A stretch of DNA of 64,000 nucleotides from Hericium rajendrae (Eukaryota; Basidiomycota; Agaricomycetes; Russulales; Hericiaceae). This document shows positions 36,866 through 48,949 of this stretch, in pieces. The stretch is from assembly GCA_033439255.1 (NCBI GenBank), contig CM065878.1:3782001-3846000 (forward strand), given 5' to 3'. Under the pieces are notes generated by a model. It ran no database searches. It was not told the DNA's origin and saw only the letters and a list, made by a program, of their open reading frames with translations. Made by a program: the position numbers and the translations under genes. Position 1 is the first letter of the stretch. The number at the start of each line of letters is the position of its first letter.

Positions 36866-39597
36866 TCAGTCATCGAGCAGCTCGCGCCGCAGGTCTGCGT
36901 ATACGGCCGCGCCGACGCCGAGGAAGCCGAGCTGCACGAGGCACGCCTGCGTCTGGCGATACACGCGCTCGAGCGCCGGGCGCGCTGGCCAGCCCTGCGA
37001 CTCTGCAACACAAAACAAAAACACCCGTCAACTACCGACTCGCCAAAGAAAAGAACGCAACGCACCGAGGATTGCCTGGTTGACCTCGCCCGCGAGCACG
37101 TCGCGCGCCTCCTGCCCCGCCCACTTGCCCACCGCGCCGCCCGCCTCCATCGGGAAATGGTACGCGACGACGCCGAACGTGCGCTCGAGCAGCGCCTGCA
37201 CCTCGCGCCGCGCATCGCGCTTATAATCCGCGCGCAGACTCTGCCCATACGCAATCGCCGCACGCAGCGCGTCCTCCGCCGCGCCGCGCGGCGGCTCGCC
37301 CTCGTCGACCTCCATCGCCGCGTCCGCGTCCCCGTTCTCCGCGACGCGCCGCTTGCGCGCGGCCGCGTCGTTCACGAGCTCGACGAACTTGCGGCAGCGC
37401 AGCTTGAGCAGCACGAGCCCCGCCTCGCGCGCGAGCACGTCCGGGAAGCGCGCGCGCAGGCCCGCGAGCGCGCCGTCGATGTCGCCGCGCTGCACCGCGT
37501 GCACGACCGCGAGGCGCCCCGCGAGCCCCGCGTGCATCGCGCCGACGCCGCTCTCCGCGGGCGCGGGCGAGTCGCCCGCGTCGGGCATCGGCGAGTCCGC
37601 GTCCTCTGGCTGCAGCGGCGGGGGGACGGGGAGCGCGGGGACGCGGCGGCCTCTGCGTCGCTCGGCTCCGCTTTGCGCGCGAGCTGCGCCTCGAATGCGT
37701 CGGCGGTGCGCGCGTAGCCGTGGTGCACGAGGTAGTTGAGGATGAGCTTGCCAGCCTCCTCGCGGCCCTCGTCCGCGGGCTCCGGCGCCCCGTGCGCCGA
37801 CGACTCGTCCGTGTCGCTCTCGTCGAGGGTGCGGCGGAGTGGGAGCGCCCGGGCTCGAGCACGCGCCAGTCGATGCGCGAGCGCTGGATGCGCGCCCAGA
37901 CGGCGTCGCGCTGCTGCTGCACGTGGTCGTCGATGTCATACCGAAAGGGCGCGTGGCCAAAGTTGACGCGCACGCCCTCGTTTGCGTGACGCAGCCCGAC
38001 GGAGGGGTAGACTTCGACGTCCTGCGCGACGTAGTGGAAGACCATCCCTGGTGGGCGTGGGTGGCGATTAGAAGCCGCCAAGGGGACGGACGGAAGGAAC
38101 TTACCGAGGAGTGCGCCATTCTTGGTGAAGAAGGCGCGATTCTGGGTGAAGTCGATCCCTGCGCCGATGATATCTCCGCCTGTAGAGCGAATTAGACTCT
38201 GCATTGACGTCGCGATGACAGAGGAGACAAACCTCCGAATGTAGGTCCATAGGGAACTTCCTTGTTTCTCGGCGGTGAAGGAATTGCCATCATCGCCGTG
38301 GTAGCCCCATGAGTATTTTTCCCAGCCGGGTAACTTATTAAGGCGACTGTCGCTTGTAGTAAAGCTGGAGAAAGGACGACAGGATGAGACGGGCTGACGC
38401 AAGTCAACAATGGACGCTTACCCTACGCTAACTTGTCTGTGAAGAAGCGCTTGTAAGTGACGATATGTAACGCACATCATTATGAACTCACGCCTTCTGT
38501 CCTTTGCTGAGGATTTCTACTTCGTAGTAATATATGCCACATGCAGGGGGTATGGGATAATTAGTGCGGGCCATGCCAGCATTATCAAGGCTAGAACTCC
38601 CTCCAGCTGTTCAGGGGCATTTAATAAACAAGATCAAATCTAAAGACGATGAGCATACCTGCAAAACTGCCTCCTGAAACGGTCAACAACTATGAGCATT
38701 GCAAAGAAACAAAAACAATATGGGTGACACGAACCGTTGTAAGTCAACTCCCTCCCATCCGCCGACACACTCAGGTGGATGTGCCTGTCCTGTTCGCTCC
38801 AGCGCGTGGGAAGCCGAAACACAGGGCTGCTCCCCACCATCGCGACGCTCTCCAGCGCAGCCCGGCTCGCGCCAGTACCGGGCGCGCCCCGAGGCGGCGG
38901 GCTCGCCGTGCTCTCTTCGTCGCTGTCCGTCGCAGGGGTGATGTCCCGGCGTGGGTGGTAGGGCCACACGCTCGCAGGCGGCGCACCATACCGCGAGGGC
39001 GGGAGATGCGGGGGGAGCTCGGTCTGGAGGAGGTGGCGCAGCGCGGAGTGCTCGAGGTAGGCAGGACGCGGGAATGGGGCTGGCGTGGGCGTGGACGTAG
39101 AGGTCGTGATAGCAGGGCCGCCATTGTATGCATGAGGGGGCCGGTGGGTGGTTGGGAGTCGCAGGGCACCAGCGCCTCCGCTGGGCCTGCGGCCGCGGGT
39201 GGGAGATGTGGAGGGCGGGGTGGCGAGCAGGCGACGTCGGCCCAGGAGGCGGAAGGCCCGCTCGTGAGGTTGCTGGCGCTGATTATGCGCGGGGTGTAAG
39301 GACCATGGCCGGTGAAGATCTGGGGAGCGGTACTTGCTGCGACGGCTGATCGAGCAGGTGCGGGGAACGCGGGGCCGGAGTTATAGGAGCGCGAGGTTGG
39401 GCGGGAGGGTGGGCTGGTGGAGAAGGACGGGGATTGTGGGAGGGCTGAGAACCAATCCCTGAGTGGATGCGGGGACGAGGAAGTGGTAGAGGCGAGTTCG
39501 AAAAGGGCATGGAAATGACGTCGTCGAGAGACGGAAGCGACGTGGACGAACTGCGGGGTATCGGGATGCTCGACGAGCGCGACGGTCGACCAGACAT
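36866..39597 (-). CDS. GID1: RanBPM / Gid1 (Vid30) E3-ligase scaffold, SPRY-LisH-CTLH-CRA
   Basis: A scaffold of the GID/CTLH ubiquitin ligase, which in yeast degrades gluconeogenic enzymes. The N-terminal about 200 residues are Ser/Pro-rich. Then come VFRLPTRWSEQDRHIHLSVS, LPGWEKYSWGYHGDDGNSF and GIDFTQNRAFFTKNGALLG, the SPRY domain, ending near VYPSVGLRHANEGVRVNFGH. The LisH motif reads ILNYLVHHGYARTADAFEAQ, and the CTLH part GDIDGALAGLRARFPDVLAR. The CRA end reads ACLVQLGFLGVGAAVYADLR and then RELLDD before the stop. The start was taken as MSGRPSRSSS, the first ATG of the Ser-rich leader. The N-terminal blocks and the acidic linker near 37600-37850 are read in more than one frame, so one-base errors are likely there too. 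It is head to head with UMP1. Confidence 0.88.
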
Positions 39598-39984
39598 GGC
39601 TGCGGTCGTGCAATTGGGCTAGGGCAACGAGGAGAAGATGGCGGGGTCAATGATGAAGGGGCACTGCAGGATCCGGAGAAGATGTATGTGGGTGTGATCG
39701 CCGTTACAGTTCGCACATACGAATAGAAAGTGATACGCTGGCTGTCGTCGTCGCTGTTGTCGTTTTCGCAGCAAGGTCACAGGAAAGATGGGGCGAGAAT
39801 AGATGTCAAGGGGTCAGAAAAGACGTGAGATGATGATGCGGTCAGGAGCCTGACTTTTGAGGACGGCGACTGGACTGGCGGTGTATTGAGCGGGAGCACG
39901 AGACATGGCGCTTGCCGAACAAGTCTCCAGCCACCGACGCGCGTTCCTTGCGCGTTCCCTCACCTCTTCGTCGTCCCCTTCATC
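39598..39984. promoter_or_regulatory. Shared divergent promoter, GID1 / UMP1
   Basis: A 387 bp gap between two head-to-head genes that both act in ubiquitin-proteasome protein turnover. I looked for a yeast-type PACE box (GGTGGCAAA) and did not find a clear one. A GTCGTCGTCGCTGTTGTCG repeat-like stretch lies near 39742-39760. Confidence 0.45.
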
Positions 39985-40645
39985 ATGGTGCGTCTGTTTG
40001 CTACTTAGATCTCATATGTGCGCAATGCTAATGTCGATAATTAGGAACCTTCATACAGGATCATCCCCGCCGATTCCCCAAAGACCGTGTCCGTCAAGGA
40101 CACTGCCAACTCCCTCGGACTTCATGACACCCTGCAGTATGGCCCGCGCAGTCTCGGTGCTGAAATCAGCTCTACCAGCCAGCTTCGCAATCGGCTAGAA
40201 AAGGTGCGCCTTCGACTTCGAAGCAAAGCTTCATGGAACTAATAATGTCGCGTTCTATAGTGGGATGAGACGCAGGATAACTTCAAGCTGACCATGCTCA
40301 ACGATACAATGGGTCTTGCCATGCCCATGAAGCTCCTCATGGAGCGCAAGATTGTATCTCAGGTGCGCATCAATCGAAATGTCCGCTCAAATGCCTACTT
40401 AAAACATGACCATATCTGCAGACCCAGCACCTACCTGGCTTCCACCGCTCCAACGTCCATCTCGACGTCCTCATGGGCCGCGACGAACAGATTGACGTCA
40501 CCGATTTCATGGGCAGTGCGTATCCATACCTTCTTCCAGTGCTCCTGATGTGATGGCTGATGCGTTTTTCTGTCTAGCTGTGGACATGGACGGCGGCAAC
40601 ACAAGCGTCCACACCGAGATGGAGAAGAAGTTGCGCATGCGGTGA
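39985..40645 (+). CDS. UMP1: Proteasome maturation factor UMP1 (POMP)
   Basis: UMP1 is the chaperone that escorts half-proteasomes and is then the first substrate degraded by the new 20S particle. The start codon forms an exon alone. An intron of about 60 nt follows it, and the next exon starts EPSYRIIPADSPKTVSVKDT. Then come SLGLHDTLQYGPRSLGAEIS, NFKLTMLNDTMGLAMPMKLL, MERKIVSQ, and LPGFHRSNVHLDVLMGRDEQ followed by IDVTDFMG. The LHDTLQYG, P-MKL-MERKI and LD-LMGRDE motifs are the family's hallmarks. The length, about 150 residues, fits. An upstream ATG at 39905 opens a short frame with no similarity and may be an upstream ORF in the leader. All exons join in frame. Confidence 0.93.
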
Positions 40646-41031
40646 TCGTGCCGTACTAGCATCTGTATCATTAGAGGCACATAATAAATCATGGGCATCA
40701 TCTGGTTGCGTGTCAGTGTTGCCAGAAGGATAACTTTTAAGGCAGTGAGTACATTATTAGTGAGCTCTAGATCCAGTCTTCCTACACCACGAACCGTCAC
40801 CCGTGATTCCACAAGATATAAGATCTGGATATATTGTCATGCGTGTGAGTGGTGCCAGACCCGGAAGGGTATCTCCTCAGACAATGAGTACATTATTAGC
40901 TATGTGATGCTTCCTCTCCAGATCAATCCTTCTATGTGAGTATACCGAAACAACACGCCGAGCAAAGCAACACAAAGCCTCCTAGATCACTCCGCCCACC
41001 GTTCTGCCACACAATGGTATCGACCCGCGCA
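40646..41031. other. Gene-free gap with a short direct repeat
   Basis: About 390 bp between the stops of UMP1 (plus) and the FAD protein (minus). TGAGTACATTATTAG occurs twice, at 40746-40760 and 40885-40899. No gene was seen. Confidence 0.6.
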
Positions 41032-42932
41032 TCACCACGGCGCACCATGCACCCGCCCGCCCTCACACGGCACTATCCCCCTCTCCACAACCCCCCGCGC
41101 ACTAACCGCACACCCTTCCAGCAGCGGAATGCCCCCGTGCGCATACGCGCCCACAACCCACAATCCCGCCGCAAAGCTCCCTTCATCGCGCCGCGCCGCC
41201 CCCTGCAGCATGCCAAGGCGCCCGTCCTCATGCGCCGCGAGCTCCCGCACGACCGCCTTGCCCACGCGTGAGCACTGCGCGCTCGAGCCGCGCGACGGAC
41301 AGCACGCTCCCCGCGCGCGGCGGCACGAGCGGGTTTGTCGTCTGCATCACGGGTGTCGCGCCGAGGCGGTGCGTCGCCATCGTGTACGTCGGCGGGACGG
41401 TCAGCGCCTTCGCGTCCGCCTTCTCTTTCTCCGGCGGTGGCGCGTCGCGGACGGTGACGAGATTGAGGTCGCGCACGTCGCGCGGGTCGGCGGGGAGGAA
41501 GGACGCGTCGGTGTGGTTTACGACGATCGTCCGGCGGTACTCGAACTTGGCGAGGCACGCCGCGAGGCAGGCGGCTTCCTGTTCGCCGTGGATCCACTCT
41601 TCGCGTCTTTCTTCTCGTTCTCCTGTGCCAGGGCGCGCGAGAACCGCTCGATGAGCGGCGCGGCGTGGTTCGCCTGTGTTGCGAAGATGACGTGGTCGAA
41701 CCCGGTGTGCACGATCGGCTCCGCGCCGGGCGCGGGCGAGCACACGACGTTGATGCGCGCGGCATGCGCGGGCGCGGTGGTGTCGGGCAGGATCGCGGTT
41801 GTGGGCGCGCCGAGATGGATGTTCGAGGACGGGATATGGGCCGTCAGTCGGGCGACGACGTCGCGGACGCCGTTCGAAACGACATAATGGTGCGTGAGGA
41901 AGGTGAGATAGATGAAGTCTGAGTGGGGATTAGATGGGCTGGATGGTATGCATTGTGGTAAGGGCTTACCCAAAAACTCTTCTGCCGGATGGGCAAGTAC
42001 ATCTTCCGCGCCGCCGTGCACACAGCTGAAAATAACGGCACGCAGACGTCGTCTGCAAACCGCGTCCATCGCATATCGAACCCGAGCCAGCATGCGAGTG
42101 GCCCGCGCGGCGTCGCGCGGTGCACCCACGCCTCCCAACTCAGCTCGCTGATGTCTTTCGAACGGAATAGCGGTGCGGAGAGCAGCTGTAGACGCAGATA
42201 ATTGTACAGGAGCAGGAGCGATGAGAGCCCGAAGGATATTAGGAAATACAGGTGCGCGAGTAGGCGCGCGGGTTGCAGGGAGAAAGACGTTTGTCGCAGC
42301 GCGGTCGGGATACTGGCTCCGGCGCGGCCGGAGGCCCCGTTGTAGATCATAGTCGGTGAAAGCGAAAGTGCAGAGATGGCCTGCTTCAGAGATGGGAGCG
42401 AGGGCAGATAGCTGAATGAGTAAGAAAAATCTGCGGGTCGGAAAGAGACGCCAAGATGTTCATAGAGGGCAATTAGTTGGGGGTAATAACCTATGTCCAG
42501 GATCAGTTTAGAGGCCGAATATGAAGCAGACAGTGAACAATGTAGGTCTGTACCTCCTTGAAATGCGCGCATGGGCACGTCAATACGGTATTCCTTGGAG
42601 AAGCCCGGGAGTGGGACCGACACGGAATTCGAGTCCATGCCTAGCGAAGTCGCCTACGTTACAATCGAATCCATGTCCAGTACGTTCAAATAGTTGAGCG
42701 CAATTGACATGAGCGCGCGCGCGAGGATAGGAATTCAGAAATGGCATATGAGCGCTCATTGGCGGACGCCCTGACTATGACGCACCTTTTCGAAGAGATG
42801 CACCTCGAACTCGACATCTCCGACCGTAAACTCGACGTCCGTCCGCGCCCTGATCTTCGAGAGCAAATATGCCGTGGTCAGGCCTGCGAGGCCGCTGCCA
42901 ACGACCGCGACTCTAACGACACGAGGCGGCAT
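41032..42932 (-). CDS. FAD/NAD-binding amine-oxidase-like oxidoreductase
   Basis: A flavoprotein of the amine-oxidase superfamily, closest by eye to the predicted NAD/FAD-binding proteins of the COG2907 type. Their substrate is uncertain, although bacterial ones sit next to cyclopropane fatty-acid synthases. The start opens MPPRVVRVAVVGSGLAGLTT, with the dinucleotide-binding GxGxxG at residues about 11-16. Later blocks are GFSKEYRIDVPMRAFQGG, YYPQLIALYEHLGVSFRPAD, a hydrophobic stretch LLAHLYFLISFGLSSLLLL that may be a membrane anchor, FIYLTFLTHHYVVSNGV, HVIFATQANHAAPLI, and the C-terminal FAD-site stretch LWVVGAYAHGGIPLLEG. The frame changes near 41590 and 41265, so indels are likely. The last residues are GRVHGAPW. 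Confidence 0.82.
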
Positions 42933-43633
42933 GGAGGAATTTTGGGAATTTTGGGAATCGTACGACCGGTCCTGCAGTCTTTTCGTTTTCGGATATCCGT
43001 CGCAGCCCGATCCAAGATGACAAATGACCGAGATGGAAGAGTCGGAGCAGCGACGTTCGGAGCAAGATGGGCACGTCGGTGGGCACGGAAGGAAATCCCA
43101 CGGATGATATATTGCTCGCACGAAGTCAGCGAGAGAGACGAGAAGGACGAAGTGCGTTCAGGAAGGCCGGTGGGATTTATGGCTCCCCAACAGCTTCATG
43201 GTCTGATGTATGCGTGGGTAGCGATTGGATCGTGCTCGGCAACGAGGGCGCTGACAGTGGGAGTCGGACTTGCTGGATATCAGTCAGCTCTGGCATCTTG
43301 GTAGCAATGTGATGCCTTGGATCAAACCGATGAACCTGTTATGGTTCCTTCTTGCTTCTGATTGATGGATGCATACTGTAATCCGCTCTATGAACTCGGT
43401 TTGATGATCATGTTGAAGGCATGCTTCGATGGGTGGAAAGCATCATGCGCATTGTCACTTGTGATTCTAGTCACCAAGTCCAAGGAAGCCGCAGTAGATC
43501 GAACATAGTATGTCCAGCTTACATCGGCCCTTACAGTTATCATGATGCACGTTTCGCATTTGATGCAAAGCAAACAAACATATGCGCATAGTTTCTAACG
43601 ATTATGGATATCGATACAGATATAAACCACATC
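42933..43633. other. Gene-free gap upstream of the FAD protein
   Basis: About 700 bp between two minus-strand genes. I found no family motif in any frame. It should hold the MFAP1 3' end and the promoter of the FAD protein gene. No repeat was seen. Confidence 0.5.
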
Positions 43634-45512
43634 TCAGTCCCGCTCAATCCGTCTCCGCTTATCCCGCTCGTGCCCCACGCTCCTCGACCGTGAACGTCGT
43701 CTTTCCCGATGATGTCGATCACCATCCTCTCGCCATCGCTCAGACCGGTCGCCGCCCCTCCTCTCATACCGGTCCTCGTCATATCTAGCGTACCTGCTGT
43801 CCCTCTCCTTGGCCCCATCCCGCCTGTCCGGACCACGGGCATATCGGTCATCCCGACGGTCGTAATCACGACCTTGGTCTCTTGGCAATGGGCGGTCGCG
43901 CTGATCTCGTTCGCGACCTCGCTGTGCGTACCCATCGTCCCGGTCTCGCCACGAGCCCTTGTGGTCGTTCCGAGGACCGGTCGGTGCTGCGTTTGCGCCC
44001 GTACCAGGTCGACCAGGCGCCATGCCAACATTTTGTGGACAGTCTGCGATGATAGATTCGGTGAGCATGGACGAACAATTGCGCATGATAAATGACAATA
44101 CCTTTTTCATATGAGGACCTCCACAGATGAAACATCCACCCCCATCTGTACCCTTCCCACCCGCTTTGATAGAGCCTGTGCCTCCAAATCCGCCGGTAAT
44201 TATTGTCGTGTCTTGATCCACCAAGATGTGTGTATTTCGTGCGACTACGCTTGCCGAAGTTCCTGACCTGCATCACCTGAGGCAGCACAGAAACATCGAC
44301 CGTCGACTCGGTGGCCTCGGTGTAATCGTGTCGCTTGAGAATTTCTTCATCCTGTTCATCATATCAGTAACTGTTGGGAGTGTCAGACATATATATGCTT
44401 ACCTGGTGGAAAGCGCCCTTGTGCCAGTACTTCTGTAAGAACTTTTGTGCCCCTTTGGGCTTTTCCTCTCGCAACTTCTTCGCATGCTCCAAGTCCTCCT
44501 TCAATCGCTGCTCCTCGGGCATTAACCGTCGCCTCTCAATCTCCTCTCGCTCCAACTCGCGAGCAACCTCGGCCTCTTTGTCGCGTTTGATGCGCGCAAG
44601 CTCACGCAATCGCCAGGCCTCGAACTCGGCGTCGGGATCAAGAGCGTCGGTGTCGTCAATGTCTGGCACCTCTTCCTCTTTCTCCTCTGCGAAAACAACG
44701 TTAGATGGGATGCCGGGGATGATATAGGACGGATACGCACTCTCTGCCAGCTCGCGACGAATGCTTTCAGCGACCATGTCATGACTCTGCTTTCGCCGCT
44801 CTTCGGCTTCCATCTCCTTCTTCCTCAACGCCTCCTCAGTGTCAGCAGCAATCGCCAGTTTCTCCGCTACCGTAACACGGACCGCGCCTGGAAGATGGTC
44901 AGAATAATCGGATTATATTTTGTTCGAAGAAACACGTACTTAGGTACGAAAACCGGCCTGAACTGAAGTTTGAGCTTTTCATCTTCGGAAGTCTCATATT
45001 CGCTTGACTATGCAATATATGAGATTGGACGCCTTAATGCATGAAATAAGAACATACCTCTTCCTCTAATTCTTCTTCGCGCACAGCCTTGACTTCAAGT
45101 TCTTCCTCGGACTCTTCCTCATATTCCTCTGTCAATCATGCCAACCAATGAGCATTAGTCACAATGAAAAATACGACAACCTACCCTCCTCGAGCTCCGT
45201 CCTGCCCACTTCATCTCTACCTGCAACGATCACATGCCCCTCCCGCGAGATATTCACATCCCGCAGCGCAACGTTCATCTTTGTCACCTTCTTCCCCGGC
45301 CGTTGCACCTCCTCTTCCTCTTCGACCTCCTCGACACCGAACACCTGCTCTCCCACAAGCGCGATGTCGCCCTCCTCCGGAACCTGTACCTCTTCTTCCT
45401 CCTCTTCCTCCGACGAAGGCATCTCAGCCGCCCCCTTCGGCGCCTTGCCCTTCCAGTAACGCCCCACGGGCTTCGCAGGGCGCGGCGCCTGCTTGCGCGC
45501 GGTGGACGACAT
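43634..45512 (-). CDS. MFAP1: MFAP1-type spliceosomal protein with C-terminal zinc knuckle and RS-like tail
   Basis: MFAP1 is a component of the B complex of the spliceosome. The N-terminal half is very acidic, with Glu runs ([18 protein letters not shown]) and [18 protein letters not shown]. The conserved core has [111 protein letters not shown] and [18 protein letters not shown], in family order. After this the protein gains [13 protein letters not shown], a C-x2-C-x4-H-x4-C zinc knuckle split by an intron between Lys and Asp, and an Arg/Asp/Ser-rich tail ending RRRIERD. Human MFAP1, as I recall it, lacks both. Introns interrupt the gene at least six times. No frame break was seen. Confidence 0.92.
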
Positions 45513-46105
45513 GTCGATGATGTGGTATGTGGTAGTGTGGGGGCGGGATGGTGGTATAGTATTGCAGCCGAGAGCCGATCCGCGCGAGCTCGGTCATCCC
45601 CGCGTGCGCCACCGGCGCCGAGCGCTCGGCTTTTTGCCTTATTTGGAGGGGTACGTACCAGTACGCCGCATGACATTTCTTTCCTTTTGCTGAACGGTGG
45701 GGGCTTCACCTCGAGGCTCAACAGGCTGGTGCCTGCACATGGATAACAATACCTCTCAAATATATCTGAGACACTGAAAAATTTCTTTCCACAGAATTCT
45801 GCAAAATTGGGGAGCTAAATGCCATGAGCATTGAGGACAACGGGACTCGGATAAGGCTTGGCCGTTGGCCAAAGCTCTCCATTACTGGTGCAGCGCTGAC
45901 TTCAAAATTCGGCCCATGCATCACGGAGTAGCAATCGAGGGGACCCTTTTCTTATCACATCTACATATTTCAACCGTACAACTCATGCACTCATGGCTGG
46001 TACGTACATTATCTCGGACTCACAACACTGCTGCCCTCTCCCCCCATCCCCAGGCCACGCTGCACTGCACTTGGAGTGTGATTAACCCCCCCCCCCCAGA
46101 TTCGC
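45513..46105. other. Gene-free gap with a 12-C tract
   Basis: About 590 bp between the PARP stop and the MFAP1 start, both minus. A run of twelve C at 46086-46097 lies just past the PARP stop. The rest should hold the MFAP1 promoter. No gene was seen. Confidence 0.55.
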
Positions 46106-48949
46106 TCAGTATACTTTGTTCTCCATCTTGAACATGAGGAGATATCGCACCCGGATCTGTGCCGGGTTATACAATGTACTATCGTGCAGCACGCGCGTCA
46201 GCGAGGCCCGAGTACTGACGCTGGAGTGGAGAATGCAAGATCCAGGGCGACGCACCTCGTTGTACATTAGGCCGGGATACATTCCAGGACCCAGACTGTC
46301 ATTTGTCGCGGGCCCGTCGGGCATGACGCAGCCTTTGAGGTCGGCGTTATCCAGGGCCTTACCCGCATCCTGCCATTTCCCGGGTTGCCATTGGCCGATA
46401 CCCTTCGTCGACCTGGATGAAACCACGGTGAAACTGTATGAGTGGGGTTCAGGGCTTAAGGGTACGAGTGATAGCGCACAGCTTTTTGGCCGCTTTGCAA
46501 TCGTGGTCGCCGTTGTAGTTGGCGTTCATCTGCTCGAGCCAGGGCTTAGCGGCTACTTCGCACAGAAGTAGCAGGCCCATGCCATTGCTCAGGCTGTCAG
46601 AAGCGAATCAGTCGCGCGACTACCAGCGCAAGGAACACATAATGCTCACTGTGTATAGCAGTAGTTGGCGGACTGCAAAAAAGGCGGATGTTGAACTTAA
46701 CACAACATTTCGTTCTCGAAATTGTGCGTACCTTGGAAATCATCTGGACAGCCATTCGGTGAGTCTCCAAAGTGTTTAGAGCCTCAATCACTTACGTCTG
46801 CGAAGTATACACCCTTGCCAAACATATACCCTAGATGGCGGATGAGCCATGGCCTACGTAACAATCGGCGTACTTACCAGACGCGGGAGCTGTGCGAATG
46901 CTTTTAGAGAAGTCTTTGGCACATCAGATGTGACTTACCTTCTGGCGGTGCAATGCGCAAGCCCTGACGAAGAATACCTGCAACCAACGAGCGGCTGTGA
47001 GTACATGTAAATTTCTGCCGGCTTACATCCGCACCCGCGAAGTTGGTCGACCTGGAGCCATGCCAAAGAAGCATGCGTTGACCGTCCTCCAGATTCTGGT
47101 ACCCGGCAGCATTCCATCTATCGGTCTCCTCTTGTCTGGAAGTAGACATCAGTTGATGCTACAATGGAAGATCAACAGATAATCTACCTTTCGACGCGGA
47201 ATGCATGTTCAAATTTCACAGTGAAATGATTATGGGTTGTACCATGGGTATCCGTGGCATATGCCGACAGGGCCTTGAATTCAGAGCTGTGCGAGTTCAC
47301 AGGATCCATGGAACTCAGTCTTAGTGAACGGAAGTGCGCATCCATCGGGTTCAGAGGTTTACCAGCCTCGTCGGTCAGAACACTAGATTGAATCAGCTTC
47401 TGCGCGATCTCCTGTTGCATTTGGTCATTTTTAACGTTGAATTGCCGAAACCTAGGGATCGCAGGACGCACCATATCACCTAGGGTATCGACGAGCTCGA
47501 GCTCTGTCTTCAGCACCGTCATGTCGTTGATGGTCGTCGGTCTATTTCTACCAAAGACGTGCGGAATGATGCTGACAAGAAGATATTGCTATCTTAATAA
47601 TTCTGAATATCAAAAGCGAACGGGTGACGAACGAGTAATATCTCCCAGTAAGATCTTGACAGGCTTGCGCGAAACCACCCATTTGTTTCGCTATATCACA
47701 CTCCGGGTCGGATATGACCTCCGACAATGCCTGGCGATGGAAAAGGCGGTAAGAGAAAATACTTTGATATTATGAATAGGGAAGCCCCACCTTCAAAGCC
47801 GAAAAACCATTGAGAATCGTCCCTTTCGCTAGTTTGCCAAGAGGCAGCTTGTTCGCATCATAATTCATGGAGGACAGATGGGCGTCGATGATGCTAATAA
47901 TAGATCATTAGCAAGGATTGATACTACACGAAAATAAGTGCCTACCTGGTGGAGAAAATAAGTCGGCAAAGAGCTTGTAATTCAGTCGCCAGCTGAGATT
48001 CTGGTATGGGCTCTTCTTTAGGCTTGTTTGATCCAGAGGGCCCAGCAGCAGCCTCTTTCGGGTCGGACTCGTTGTCATCCTCGAAAGAACGTTCTGAGAA
48101 ACATGTCAAAATGTCGGCGACGCGAACAAAGGAGATCAACAAACCAAGCCATGTGTACTTTCCTTTGAAAAGACGTCCCTGCGATCAGACGTGCATGATA
48201 TGACGGCGGGCGGTGAGAGACTCACCTTTCTTAGCAACCATCCCCTTTCTTTGCTCCCAGGTAGTTGCAGTTTTGTCTTTGAACTGCTTCTTGAACGCTG
48301 TGATGGCTTGGGCGGCTGCGAAGGGCCCCTTAACTTGGCTCTGTCCAGGCTCGCCAACACGACCCCATCGCGTAAAGAGCACAGATGATGAACTATTTCC
48401 GATCGGATGCAACAGCTGAATGACATAGAATCTTCCAACATGTCAGTATGATGTCAACTGCTATTTCAAGAGTGGTACTTGTTCGCGTTCTTGCCAACAT
48501 CCGTCTGATTGAGCATGGCATCCCAGACTTCCCCGTCGCTCGAGTACACTTGATGGGTATCTTTCCAACGAGTTCAGTTCTGAGTGTCATGTAATACAAT
48601 GTCCGCTTTTCAAAGACATACCGACATAGAGTGACTTAGGATCGACAGGTGCAGCACCTCGCTTGATCACCGTAACCTGCAGGCTGTACGTCAGGGTGGC
48701 CTGGATGGACAAGCGGATTGTACGTGCCATTTTCTTCGAGTCGTCTTGATCAGCTTGAGCACCATCGCTCGCTTTCTTCGCTCTTTTAGAACGTGGCTTG
48801 GAGTCGGGCTCATCATCAGAATCCGCTGGCGACAGGTTGTGCTTCTGCCCAGCGGAAACGGGTGCCTTGGCCTTGGACGTCGACCTCGTACTTGTTCTTG
48901 AGGCAGGTTTGCTTGATGATGTAGACACAGGTTTCTTGCGTGGAGGCAT
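46106..48949 (-). CDS. Poly(ADP-ribose) polymerase with WGR domain
   Basis: A nuclear PARP that makes poly(ADP-ribose) from NAD+ after DNA damage. The start opens MPPRKKPVSTSSSKPASRTS, a basic Ser/Lys leader with nuclear-type signals (SKRAKK). The WGR domain has FYVIQLLHPI, VLFTRWGRVGEPGQSQVKGP and FAAAQAITAFKKQFKDKTAT. The regulatory helical domain has MNYDANKLPLGKLAKGTIL and GFSALKALSEVI. The catalytic domain has MLLWHGSRSTNFAG with the NAD-binding His, ILRQGLRIAPPEG, GKGVYFADM, GLLLLCEVA, and the loop LMYNEYIVYNPAQIRVRYL with the catalytic Glu in YNE. An intron falls directly after that Glu (about 46178-46255). The next exon has a two-base loss at about 46167-46172 (GTATAA where GTATATAA keeps the frame). 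Zinc fingers and BRCT are absent, as in PARP2-like enzymes. Confidence 0.92.

Noticed and set aside
36764-37717. A 317-codon plus-strand open frame
   Set aside because: It is antisense to GID1 and has the composition expected of a reversed GC-rich gene.
46086-46097. Twelve-C tract as a functional element
   Set aside because: It is a simple homopolymer just past a stop codon, and its length is likely unreliable given the other homopolymer errors.
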